Part shown: positions 1 to 7,510 of the stretch, one piece after another
Position numbering within the stretch: position 1 is the first letter of the stretch
Layout: every line of letters begins with the position of its first letter
DNA from: Gammaproteobacteria bacterium
GTDB taxonomy: Bacteria; Pseudomonadota; Gammaproteobacteria; Pseudomonadales; Azotimanducaceae
NCBI GenBank assembly: GCA_002715785.1
Contig: PBAA01000009.1
Coordinates: 54,491-68,333, forward strand
Reading direction: 5' to 3'
DNA length: 13,843 nt
Made by a program: the position numbers and the translations under genes
The notes under the pieces: generated by a model
Databases searched by the model: none
The model's input: only the letters and a program-made list of their open reading frames with translations
Told to the model about the DNA's origin: nothing

Positions 1-1458
1 GTCACCAAATTATTCATTGAACTTTTGAAAGCTCCCTATACGCTTGTTAGTCAATTGACCCGCATGCGCCGCTACGGCGTTCTCGGACGCTACATTCCGG
101 AGTTCGGGCGGGTCGTCGGTCAAATGCAGCACGACCTTTTTCATATTTACACCGTAGATGCACACACCATGATGGTGATCCGTAATATGAGAAGACTTCA
201 TCAAGGAACGTCTCGAGACGATTTTCCAGTTGCGTGGAGAACTGCTAACAACTTACCCAGGATCGAATTACTTTATATCGCCGGACTATTTCATGATATT
301 GGCAAAGGGCGTGGCGGCGATCACTCGGTGCTAGGAGCAACCGACGTAACCAAATTTTGCCAGCGTCACAACTTACCTACTGCGGACACTGAACTGGTTG
401 CATGGCTCGTAAGTAATCACTTATTTATGTCGACAACGGCTCAGCGTAAAGATATTCACGATCCCGAAGTCGTAATCGACTTTGCTCAGAAAGTAGGGTC
501 AGAGGAACGGCTGGAATATCTGTATACATTGACCGTTGCGGACATTAACGCCACAAACCCAACGCTATGGAATAGCTGGCGTGCGACCCTGATGCGCCAT
601 CTCTACATGGAAACGAGGAAGGCGCTGAAGCGCGGTCTCTCGAACCCGATTCTACGAAGCGACTACATAGACGACTGCAAAGCAACAGCATATTCAATAT
701 TGGCCGAGCAAGGGATCACAGTCCAGAAAGCAGATCTAATCTGGGACAACCCTGGTCAAGACTTTTTCCTTCGTCACTCCGGCGTCCAAATAGCTGCCAT
801 TACCAACGAAATTGCCGATCATGATCCACGCACTGGTCCGCTTATCTCAGTTCTAGATGTCGTCGGAGAAGTCAGCTCGGAAGGAGCGACAGAAATATTT
901 CTATATTGTCGTAACCGCGCCCATCTCTTTGCCGACAGCGTTGTAACACTCGATCACCTAGGGTTACACGTCGTTGATGCGAGTATTGCTACCAGCACCA
1001 ACGACTATTGCTTCAATTCTTACATCGTCCTTGAGGACGACGGCAAACCCATCCGAAAGCCTGGACGGAAACGGGAAGTTCAAGAAAACCTCAGCCAAGC
1101 GCTCACTCAAGGGACGAGGCCTCCAACCAGCCAACCTAGGAAGATTTCGCGGCGCCTACGGCATTTCGTAACTCAAACCGAGGTGATAATCACAAATCCC
1201 GACGATACATTTGAATCCATTCTCCAGATCATTTCATCCGACCGTCAAGGATTGTTGTCGATGGTCGGCAGCCTATTCGTCGAACTAGACATTGTGGTTC
1301 ATCAGGCCCGTATCACAACGCTCGGCGAAAGGGTTGAAGATGTTTTTCACATAAGCGATCTAGAGGGCAACCCCATCTTGGACCGTACGCGCATAAACCA
1401 AATTGTTTCGAGTATGGAAGAAAGAATCGATTCCGAGGTAATCGAGGCGGTTGCATGA
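1..1458 (+). CDS. glnD: Bifunctional uridylyltransferase/uridylyl-removing enzyme GlnD, C-terminal part (5' end outside window)
   Basis: GlnD uridylylates and de-uridylylates PII proteins (GlnB/GlnK) in response to glutamine, setting glutamine synthetase activity and Ntr gene expression. The frame is open to the left window edge, so the N-terminal nucleotidyltransferase domain is missing; about 485 of the usual roughly 900 residues are present. Visible parts, in order: the HD phosphohydrolase domain that removes UMP, with LFHDIGKGRGGDHS (the His-Asp pair at bases 292-297); a first ACT domain at about bases 880-1040 (ATEIFLYCRNR...); a basic linker at about 1040-1190; and a second ACT domain at about 1200-1400 (FESILQIISSDRQGLLSMVG), which senses glutamine. 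The stop codon overlaps the dapC start as ATGA. No frame break is seen. A TTG at base 25 is an internal codon, not the true start. Confidence 0.96.
   Translation, partial: VTKLFIELLKAPYTLVSQLTRMRRYGVLGRYIPEFGRVVGQMQHDLFHIYTVDAHTMMVIRNMRRLHQGTSRDDFPVAWRTANNLPRIELLYIAGLFHDIGKGRGGDHSVLGATDVTKFCQRHNLPTADTELVAWLVSNHLFMSTTAQRKDIHDPEVVIDFAQKVGSEERLEYLYTLTVADINATNPTLWNSWRATLMRHLYMETRKALKRGLSNPILRSDYIDDCKATAYSILAEQGITVQKADLIWDNPGQDFFLRHSGVQIAAITNEIADHDPRTGPLISVLDVVGEVSSEGATEIFLYCRNRAHLFADSVVTLDHLGLHVVDASIATSTNDYCFNSYIVLEDDGKPIRKPGRKREVQENLSQALTQGTRPPTSQPRKISRRLRHFVTQTEVIITNPDDTFESILQIISSDRQGLLSMVGSLFVELDIVVHQARITTLGERVEDVFHISDLEGNPILDRTRINQIVSSMEERIDSEVIEAVA
1444..1447 (+). promoter_or_regulatory. Ribosome binding site of dapC inside the end of glnD
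   Basis: GAGG lies 7 bases before the ATG at 1455, within the last glnD codons. It supports that start and translation coupled through the ATGA overlap. Confidence 0.6.
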
Positions 1459-2645
1459 ATCCGTACCTTCGACATCTGCTTCCGTATCCTTTCGAGCGCT
1501 TAAACGCCCTGAAGGAGGGACTCACGACGAAATCAGAGAACGCTCACGTCTCTTTATCCCTGGGGGAACCAAAACATGCACCGCCAAAATTCGTATTGGA
1601 AAGCCTATCCGACAGACGTGTTCTTGAGTCGGGATTGACAACATATCCGACGACGCGTGGAAGTCGCGACATTCGCACCGCGATCGCAGAATGGTTGACT
1701 CACCGATTTAACATCCAAGCTGACCCAGATCGCCACATACTGCCTGTCAACGGTACAAGAGAAGCTCTATTTTCTTTTGGCCAAGCGATTTTGAGCGGCG
1801 CATCGCATAGTTACACGCTGTTACCAAACCCGCTTTACCAGATCTACGAGGGCGCTGCGCTACTGAGGGGATCTACTCCAATCTACGTCTCCAATAACGG
1901 CAAACCCGATTTCGATGCGATCGACAACAACACTTGGGATCGTTGCGAACTTCTCTACATTTGCTCGCCAGGTAATCCGACCGGGACATTCATCGAAAGC
2001 GATGTTTTAGGGATGCTTATAGAACGTGCCCACGAACACGATTTCGTTATCGCTGCGGACGAATGTTATTCCGAGATTTATTACCACGAAGGCGAACCGC
2101 CCAAGGGATTATTGGAAGTAGCGAAGGATCTTGGCGTACATGATTTTGGTCATTGCGTGGTCTTCCACAGCCTCTCCAAACGATCAAATTGTCCTGGGTT
2201 ACGTTCCGGCTTCGTCGCAGGTGACGCCAACATCATTGAACGCTATTTCCAATACCGCACATACCACGGCTGCGCGATGCCCGAACACGTCCAACATGTG
2301 AGTTCCCGCATTTGGCGAGACGAGCAGCACGTCATCTCCAACCGTCGAGCATATCGGGAAAAGTTCGATGCGATTAATCCCGTTCTTTCGCGAGTCTTCG
2401 ACGTGCGGATACCACCTGGTACCTTCTATTACTGGCTTCGACTCCCCGGCGATGACGAATCTTTCGCTCGGGATCTTTTTGTCACCGAGAACATTACCGT
2501 GTTGCCGGGTCAATACTTGGGGAGAGATTGTCAGGGAACAAATCCTGGTCAGAACTGCATCAGAATAGCGTTGGTTGCACCTATCGCTGATTGCATCGAT
2601 GCCGTCAACAGACTAGTGAATTTCGCCGAAGGCTATTACATATGA
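1455..2645 (+). CDS. dapC: Succinyldiaminopimelate transaminase DapC
   Basis: A fold-type I PLP aminotransferase of 396 residues. DapC converts N-succinyl-2-amino-6-oxopimelate plus glutamate to N-succinyl-LL-diaminopimelate, in the lysine and peptidoglycan precursor pathway of the cytoplasm. Visible class I/II landmarks: SPGNPTG at 171-177 (Asn174 contacts PLP); D202 and Y205 in AADECYSEIYY; SLSKRSNCPGLRSGF with Lys242 as the Schiff-base lysine; and Arg370 in NCIRIALVA, placed to bind the substrate carboxylate. The family alone also allows other aminotransferases (ArgD belongs to another class, AspC-like enzymes are closer), but the position between glnD and dapE strongly favours DapC. The start overlaps the glnD stop (ATGA) and has a GAGG site 7 bases upstream. 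The stop overlaps the dapE start in the same way. dapD, often found between dapC and dapE, is absent here. Confidence 0.92.
   Translation: MNPYLRHLLPYPFERLNALKEGLTTKSENAHVSLSLGEPKHAPPKFVLESLSDRRVLESGLTTYPTTRGSRDIRTAIAEWLTHRFNIQADPDRHILPVNGTREALFSFGQAILSGASHSYTLLPNPLYQIYEGAALLRGSTPIYVSNNGKPDFDAIDNNTWDRCELLYICSPGNPTGTFIESDVLGMLIERAHEHDFVIAADECYSEIYYHEGEPPKGLLEVAKDLGVHDFGHCVVFHSLSKRSNCPGLRSGFVAGDANIIERYFQYRTYHGCAMPEHVQHVSSRIWRDEQHVISNRRAYREKFDAINPVLSRVFDVRIPPGTFYYWLRLPGDDESFARDLFVTENITVLPGQYLGRDCQGTNPGQNCIRIALVAPIADCIDAVNRLVNFAEGYYI
2628..2632 (+). promoter_or_regulatory. Ribosome binding site that sets the dapE start
   Basis: GAAGG lies 9 bases before the ATG at 2642, inside the end of dapC. 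It favours that ATG over the TTG at 2591, which would add 17 residues with no match to the usual DapE N terminus. Confidence 0.55.
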
Positions 2646-3778
2646 CTGAAGAGGTCTTCGATCTCACATGCGACCTCATTAACCGTTCCTCCGAAACGCC
2701 CAACGACGGGGGTTGTCAGCAACTCATTGCACAACGGCTGACCACGGCTGGATTCAATGTCAATCACCTCCCCTTCGGTCCGGTCTGTAACATGTGGGCG
2801 AAGGTTGGGGAAGGAGAACCGCTGGTAGTTTTCGCTGGGCATACCGATGTCGTTCCCCCAGGTCCATTAGCTCATTGGAGGTCGCCTCCATTTCAAGCGA
2901 CGGTCGTGGGTCAATACCTCTACGGTCGTGGCGCCGCAGACATGAAATCGAGCCTCGCAGCCATGACCGTAGCGACCGAACGATTTCTGTTAGGCCATCC
3001 AGATCACGTCGGATCTATAGGATTCCTGATTACCAGCGACGAAGAAGGCGACGCTACAGACGGGACCGCAAAAGTTATCGATCACCTGAACCAACAAGGC
3101 ACTAGGATCGACATGTGCATTGTCGGGGAACCGTCGTCTGATAAAAAACTCGGGGATGTCGTAAGGGTCGGTCGCCGGGGATCGCTCAACGGTCGGATGC
3201 GATTCGTCGGCGAACAAGGGCATGTCGCTTACCCTGATCTGGCATGTAACCCAATTCACGCCGCAATCACCGCATTATCCCAACTCGTTACAAAGATTTG
3301 GGATACCGGCAACGCCTACTTCCCGCCAACTACGTTCCAGATATCCAACCTGAACGCTGGCACCGGCGCAGCCAACGTGATTCCGGGCGAACTCGACGTT
3401 CGGTTCAACTTCAGATTCAACACAGAGCATAGTGCCGAGGATTTACAAGCCGCCGTCGAGAATCACTTACTCAATCACGATCGTCGAATCGAGGTCATAT
3501 TTGATTGGCAACTATCAGGACAACCGTTCCTAACTAAGAAGGGACGGCTGCTCGACGCCGTTCAAACGGCTATCCGGTCGGTTGCGTCGCTGGATCCCGA
3601 ACTCTCAACTTCTGGTGGAACATCGGACGGACGATTCATCGCACCAACTGGGGCAGAAGTTGTCGAACTGGGTCCAGTCAACGAGTCCATCCACAAGATT
3701 AACGAATGCGTCCGTATTAGTGAGTTAGAACCCCTCGCGAAAATGTATCAAAACATCCTCTTCCGACTGCTATGTTGA
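2642..3778 (+). CDS. dapE: Succinyl-diaminopimelate desuccinylase DapE
   Basis: An M20-family di-zinc amidase of 378 residues (E. coli DapE is 375). It hydrolyses N-succinyl-LL-diaminopimelate to succinate and LL-diaminopimelate. All metal and catalytic residues are in place: H67 and D69 in AGHTDVVPPG; D100 in GRGAADMKSS, which bridges the two zincs; the E134/E135 pair in TSDEEGDATDGT; E163 in VGEPSS; and H351 in NESIHKINECV. H194 in EQGHVAYP matches the histidine supplied across the dimer by the small domain. TSGGTSDGRFI at 323-333 is the typical DapE signature that separates it from ArgE and CPG2. An in-frame TTG at 2591 would lengthen the protein, but the ATG at 2642 gives the family N terminus, overlaps the dapC stop as ATGA and has GAAGG 9 bases upstream. 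The stop overlaps gspN by 7 bases. Confidence 0.96.
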   Translation: MTEEVFDLTCDLINRSSETPNDGGCQQLIAQRLTTAGFNVNHLPFGPVCNMWAKVGEGEPLVVFAGHTDVVPPGPLAHWRSPPFQATVVGQYLYGRGAADMKSSLAAMTVATERFLLGHPDHVGSIGFLITSDEEGDATDGTAKVIDHLNQQGTRIDMCIVGEPSSDKKLGDVVRVGRRGSLNGRMRFVGEQGHVAYPDLACNPIHAAITALSQLVTKIWDTGNAYFPPTTFQISNLNAGTGAANVIPGELDVRFNFRFNTEHSAEDLQAAVENHLLNHDRRIEVIFDWQLSGQPFLTKKGRLLDAVQTAIRSVASLDPELSTSGGTSDGRFIAPTGAEVVELGPVNESIHKINECVRISELEPLAKMYQNILFRLLC

Positions 3779-4506
3779 AGTCTCGCCAACTCTTTTTCTT
3801 GGGCTTGGTTTTTTTTCTTTCGTTCCTCGTCATCTATCTGCCAGCAAACTCGATACGGCTCGTGACAAATGGACTGCCCGCGATAGATGTTTCGACAACC
3901 GAGGGGAGTGTCTGGAACGGAAGCGGACGACTACATGTGAGCACGTTCTACGCGGGCTCTCTGCGTTGGTCAGTTGATCCATTCCAATTAGCCCTCGGCA
4001 AACTCGCCATCGAATGGGTGCTCGAGGACCAAACGCATTCATTCGACGGTACAGCAACGATTCGGTTCGGCGGGATGGCGGTCTCCTTCGACGGGTTAAT
4101 AGACGCAGAAACCATCAACCGAATATTGAGTCCCTACGAGATGTTTTTGACCGGTGCACTTCACCTCAATTCGGTTGAAGCAACTGTCGATAGAAACGAA
4201 AGTCAGGTCAATATCCGAGGAGATATGCGCTGGGACGGTGGTACCGTGCGGTACCGTATGTCGAATCAAAGGTTTGTACGGGAACTACCCGCGTTATTGG
4301 GCGAGTTGCAAATGATGGAGGGTGGCCCTTTGATGACGGTTAGGTCCGAGACAGACGACACGCCACTATTGAAAGCAAGGCTCGACAACGATGGTTGGAT
4401 CCACATCGGCATCACGAAACGGTTTACGCATTTGATTGGTCAACCCTGGCCGGGTGACGAATCGGACGGCGCTATCGTGATGGAGGTGTCGGAAAAACTT
4501 CTTTAA
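3772..4506 (+). CDS. gspN: Type II secretion system protein GspN
   Basis: A 244-residue protein with one hydrophobic N-terminal segment (about 7-24) and the rest predicted periplasmic and beta-rich. GspN is a bitopic inner-membrane accessory of the type II secretion system; it is missing from some systems and its exact task is unsettled. The signature near the N terminus, EGSVWNGSGR (44-53), and the following 'LRWSVDPFQLALGKLAIEW' region are typical of the family, and the length is normal. The start ATG overlaps the dapE stop (ATGTTGA), and no Shine-Dalgarno sequence is visible, so translation is probably coupled to dapE. It precedes gspC, with 30 bases between them and both in the same frame. 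In the classical gsp order gspN is at the far end of the operon, so its position before gspC is a rearranged layout. Confidence 0.88.
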   Translation: MLKSRQLFFLGLVFFLSFLVIYLPANSIRLVTNGLPAIDVSTTEGSVWNGSGRLHVSTFYAGSLRWSVDPFQLALGKLAIEWVLEDQTHSFDGTATIRFGGMAVSFDGLIDAETINRILSPYEMFLTGALHLNSVEATVDRNESQVNIRGDMRWDGGTVRYRMSNQRFVRELPALLGELQMMEGGPLMTVRSETDDTPLLKARLDNDGWIHIGITKRFTHLIGQPWPGDESDGAIVMEVSEKLL

Positions 4507-4536
4507 GATTGGACATCCAATTTTCGGCCACCAACG

Positions 4537-5508
4537 GTGTTCGATTTCAGCCCCAAGCTCATCGATATTGCACGAAACGTTGTATTGATCATATTGCTGG
4601 TAGCGATCGCATGGTCGCTACACGAATCCTTCTACTTCTTTATGTTTCCGCCTGAAGAGAAGTCTGCACAGCTACCTAATGATCTCGGCACAAACACCGT
4701 CCCTGACGAGGGTTCAATCGATCATATTACGTCGCTAAACCTATTCGGGGATGCCTCGCGGGCCCAATTGAATTCGACAGCGCCGGTGACCGAATCCCTC
4801 GCGGAAACCCGGCTTAACTTAGAACTCATCGGCGTATTTGCAGCGAGCGACGACGATCCGCAAGACTCGGCAGCCTTGATTTCGGAAAAACGCGGGACCG
4901 CAAAACTATTTCGTATTAATGAACGGGTACCGGGTAATGCAACGCTAATCGAAGTATTTGCAGACCGAGTCGTTATCGAGCGGTCGGGGAAACGAGAATT
5001 GCTCCGCTTCCCAACCACCAAAAGCAACTTCACACCACAGGCAGAATCCAATCGGGTAACTAACGATCCAGCTCTTTCTCGCTCGGAGCCGGCCTCGGAC
5101 GGTTCCCGAACCACTAACAGGTCATTAAATGTAATAAACGTTGCGCGTTCTGAAGCGGAGAATCAGGCAACTACCGGACGCGGCGCGCAACAGTCGGTCC
5201 GACAAGTTATTGCTTCGTACCAGGGTCGACTAGAAAACGACGCGAAAGGTACACTCGCAGAATTAGGAATTAAACCCATTTCAACAGAAGTCGCAGGAGG
5301 GTATCGCCTGGGCAACTTAGCCTCGCATCCAGCGTTGATGCAAACGGGACTTCAACCCGGTGATATCTTGCTCTCGGTGAATAACCGGGCCATCGGTAAC
5401 GTCGCGGAAGATAGACTCGAGTTTGAGAACGTGCTCGCCCAGGGCTCTGCTCGTCTTGAGATTAAACGAGGCAGTAGGAACTTTTTCATCACGGTTTCTC
5501 TCAAATAA
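4537..5508 (+). CDS. gspC: Type II secretion system inner-membrane connector GspC, with PDZ domain
   Basis: 323 residues. GspC spans the inner membrane once and links the inner-membrane platform to the secretin GspD; it also takes part in substrate choice. Seen here: a short cytoplasmic tail; a membrane segment at about 12-28 (ARNVVLIILLVAIAW); a homology region (HR) at about 62-158, starting ITSLNLFG and holding LNLELIGVFAASDDD and RVPGNATLIEVFADRVVIE; a polar, poorly ordered linker rich in Ser/Asn/Thr/Ala at about 160-225; and a C-terminal PDZ-like domain at about 245-323 (LMQTGLQPGDILLSVNNRAIG). The HR domain is the one that binds the N0 domain of GspD. The start is a GTG at 4537; no other start codon occurs in the 30 bases after the gspN stop, and no Shine-Dalgarno sequence precedes it. 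The stop overlaps the gspD start (TAATG). Confidence 0.93.
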   Translation: MFDFSPKLIDIARNVVLIILLVAIAWSLHESFYFFMFPPEEKSAQLPNDLGTNTVPDEGSIDHITSLNLFGDASRAQLNSTAPVTESLAETRLNLELIGVFAASDDDPQDSAALISEKRGTAKLFRINERVPGNATLIEVFADRVVIERSGKRELLRFPTTKSNFTPQAESNRVTNDPALSRSEPASDGSRTTNRSLNVINVARSEAENQATTGRGAQQSVRQVIASYQGRLENDAKGTLAELGIKPISTEVAGGYRLGNLASHPALMQTGLQPGDILLSVNNRAIGNVAEDRLEFENVLAQGSARLEIKRGSRNFFITVSLK

Positions 5509-7433
5509 TGCATATGCACACGCAACGTCTCCATTGGCTCGTTTTAGTTTGCTGTTTCCTCAGTACGCCAGCATGGTCCGATGCCCAGACCTGGAAGATC
5601 AACCTGAAGAACGCAGACATTCGTGAGTTTATTACTCAAGTTTCAACCATCACGGGGAAAACGTTCGTCGTTGATCCGAGGGTGAAAGGTAATGTAACCG
5701 TCGTCTCTGACCGCAACCTCGATACTGACGCGGTCTACGCATTGTTTCTCTCCGTGCTCCGAGTTCACGGTTTCGGCGCGTCGCGCACCGGGGACGTCGT
5801 CCGGATTGTACAAAGTGCCACCGTAAAACAATCGGGCGCACCCGTTAATGATGACGGTGGATCGTTGTCCGAAGAAGTCGTGACCCGGGTGATCTCGGCG
5901 CGCAATGTTGCTGCAGCAGAATTGGTCAAGATTCTCCGTCCAATGATCCCGCAATACGGCCATATCGCTGCCGTCGCCCAGGCGAACGTCGTTATCATCA
6001 GCGATCATGCCGACAATATCGGACGGTTACTAACAATCATTCGCCAAGTTGATGTCGCTGACGAAGATGAAGTCGTGGTGGTGGCTCTCGAACAAGCATG
6101 GGTGGGTAGTGTGGTCGAAATTCTTGAACAAGTTGCGCCAGATCAGATTGGGAAATCGGCCGACGGACCGCAACGAGTTCTTGTGATTGGGAACGATCGA
6201 AACAACACGCTAGTTTTAAGGGGAAAAAGCGGTCCGATTGCGGAGGTACGTTCGTTGATCGAGCAACTGGATCAGCCCGCAACATCTTCAGGTTCAACCC
6301 GCGTTTTTCAGTTAAACCACGCTGATGCCACACGGACAGCGGAGATCCTTAACGGCGTTTTGATAGATCCACGCGGACGTGGGGATAACTCAAAGTCCGA
6401 AAACACCAGCATTCAAGCCGATACATCCTTGAACGCAATTGTTGTCAGGGCCGATCCCGGAACAATTACTGAAATCGAGGATATTCTGCGTCAACTTGAT
6501 ATTCGCAAGGCCCAAGTACTCATCGAGGCGGCCATTGTGGAAATCTCCGTGGATGAAACAAGTGCCATCGGAATCGAAGCCGGTGCGGCAGATGCAACCG
6601 GGGAGTCGGTGCCCTTTGTCAGCACCACCCTCAACGGCATCATCTCCAACGTACTAAGCAACATCGCCGCGACAGCCGGTGAATCCGGAAAAATTGATCC
6701 CGTACAAGGGATAGCAAGTGTTGGTTCTCCAACACTTGCAGTAGCACGGCTCGATCCAGACGGCGTGTCATTTGGCGCCATCCTTAATGCACTCGCGGTC
6801 AATACATCGGCAGATCTGCTATCGACACCCAGTGTCCTGACTCTCGACAACGAGCAAGCCAATATTCTTGCTGGCCAAACGGTCCCCTTTCGTACTGGGT
6901 CGTTCACTTCGACCAACAACGGTGCCAGTAACCCCTTCACCACCATACAACGACAGGATGTTGGCATCGAGCTAACGGTCACGCCCCACATCCACGACGA
7001 CTCATCAATTCGACTCGAAGTTTCCCAATCGGTCGAAAACGTCGTCAATACCGGCCTCGAAATCGGCGAGGCCGGGTTTTCCGATGTAGTTACTAACAAA
7101 CGTAGCATCGAAACAACCATCTTAGCGGACGACCGGCAGACGATAGTCCTCGGCGGCCTAATTCAAGACGACCTAAGAGAAACCCGGAAAAGAGTGCCCT
7201 TGATAGGATCGATTCCGGTTCTTGGGCGGCTTTTCCAGAATCGATCCAAGGCTCGAACTAAGCGTCATCTGTTAGTGTTCCTACGGCCCACCATCCAACG
7301 GAATCGAGAAGAAGTTGCCGATACCACAGATCGGAAATACAAGGGCATTTGGCAAGTACAGATTGAATCCCGCGAATCCGGGAGTGAAAGCGAACCGCAA
7401 CTCGAACAGATCTATGAAGGTCGGCGCGACTAG
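5508..7433 (+). CDS. gspD: Type II secretion system secretin GspD
   Basis: 641 residues. It forms the multimeric outer-membrane channel of the type II secretion system. An N-terminal signal peptide (hydrophobic stretch about 9-20, likely cleavage near PAWSDA/QTW) is followed by the ring domains: N0 at about 28-100 (NLKNADIREFI), N1 about 125-185, N2 about 190-255 and N3 about 264-330. The secretin domain is at about 335-595 and carries the gate and beta-barrel signature VPLIGSIPVLGRLF (563-576), preceded by IVLGGLIQDD. The last 45 residues (WQVQIESRESGSES...) are where an S domain would bind a pilotin of the GspS type; no pilotin gene is in the window. The start ATG shares a base with the gspC stop (TAATG). 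A second ATG at 5514 would remove only two residues. Neither has a clear Shine-Dalgarno sequence, so coupling to gspC is likely. Confidence 0.95.
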   Translation: MHMHTQRLHWLVLVCCFLSTPAWSDAQTWKINLKNADIREFITQVSTITGKTFVVDPRVKGNVTVVSDRNLDTDAVYALFLSVLRVHGFGASRTGDVVRIVQSATVKQSGAPVNDDGGSLSEEVVTRVISARNVAAAELVKILRPMIPQYGHIAAVAQANVVIISDHADNIGRLLTIIRQVDVADEDEVVVVALEQAWVGSVVEILEQVAPDQIGKSADGPQRVLVIGNDRNNTLVLRGKSGPIAEVRSLIEQLDQPATSSGSTRVFQLNHADATRTAEILNGVLIDPRGRGDNSKSENTSIQADTSLNAIVVRADPGTITEIEDILRQLDIRKAQVLIEAAIVEISVDETSAIGIEAGAADATGESVPFVSTTLNGIISNVLSNIAATAGESGKIDPVQGIASVGSPTLAVARLDPDGVSFGAILNALAVNTSADLLSTPSVLTLDNEQANILAGQTVPFRTGSFTSTNNGASNPFTTIQRQDVGIELTVTPHIHDDSSIRLEVSQSVENVVNTGLEIGEAGFSDVVTNKRSIETTILADDRQTIVLGGLIQDDLRETRKRVPLIGSIPVLGRLFQNRSKARTKRHLLVFLRPTIQRNREEVADTTDRKYKGIWQVQIESRESGSESEPQLEQIYEGRRD

Positions 7434-7510
7434 CGAGAAGGTTAGTCTGGGCCTGTGTTACTTAGTACGGAAAGTCTCCTCGTTACCATGTAGCCTCTTG
7501 GTCCGACATC

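Noticed and set aside
2591..2641. 17-residue N-terminal extension of DapE from a TTG
   Set aside because: It would overlap dapC by 55 bases, and the ATG at 2642 gives the family N terminus, an ATGA junction and a good ribosome site.
4240..4257. GGTACCGT repeated twice within gspN
   Set aside because: Two 8-base copies 2 bases apart in coding sequence; short enough for chance, and the protein reads through normally.
4722..5114. 130-codon minus-strand open frame inside gspC
   Set aside because: It is antisense to the GspC HR domain and linker, with no recognisable domain and no ribosome site.
6491..7120. A 209-codon open frame on the minus strand inside gspD
   Set aside because: It lies fully antisense to the conserved N3-to-secretin part of gspD. 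Its product is Ser/Thr/Ala-rich with no domain I recognise, and it has no ribosome site. It is best explained as a by-product of gspD codon use.
7434..7510. Possible promoter or terminator between gspD and plsB
   Set aside because: I saw no convincing -35/-10 pair and no GC-rich hairpin with a T tract. plsB may be read from the upstream operon, but the sequence does not decide it.
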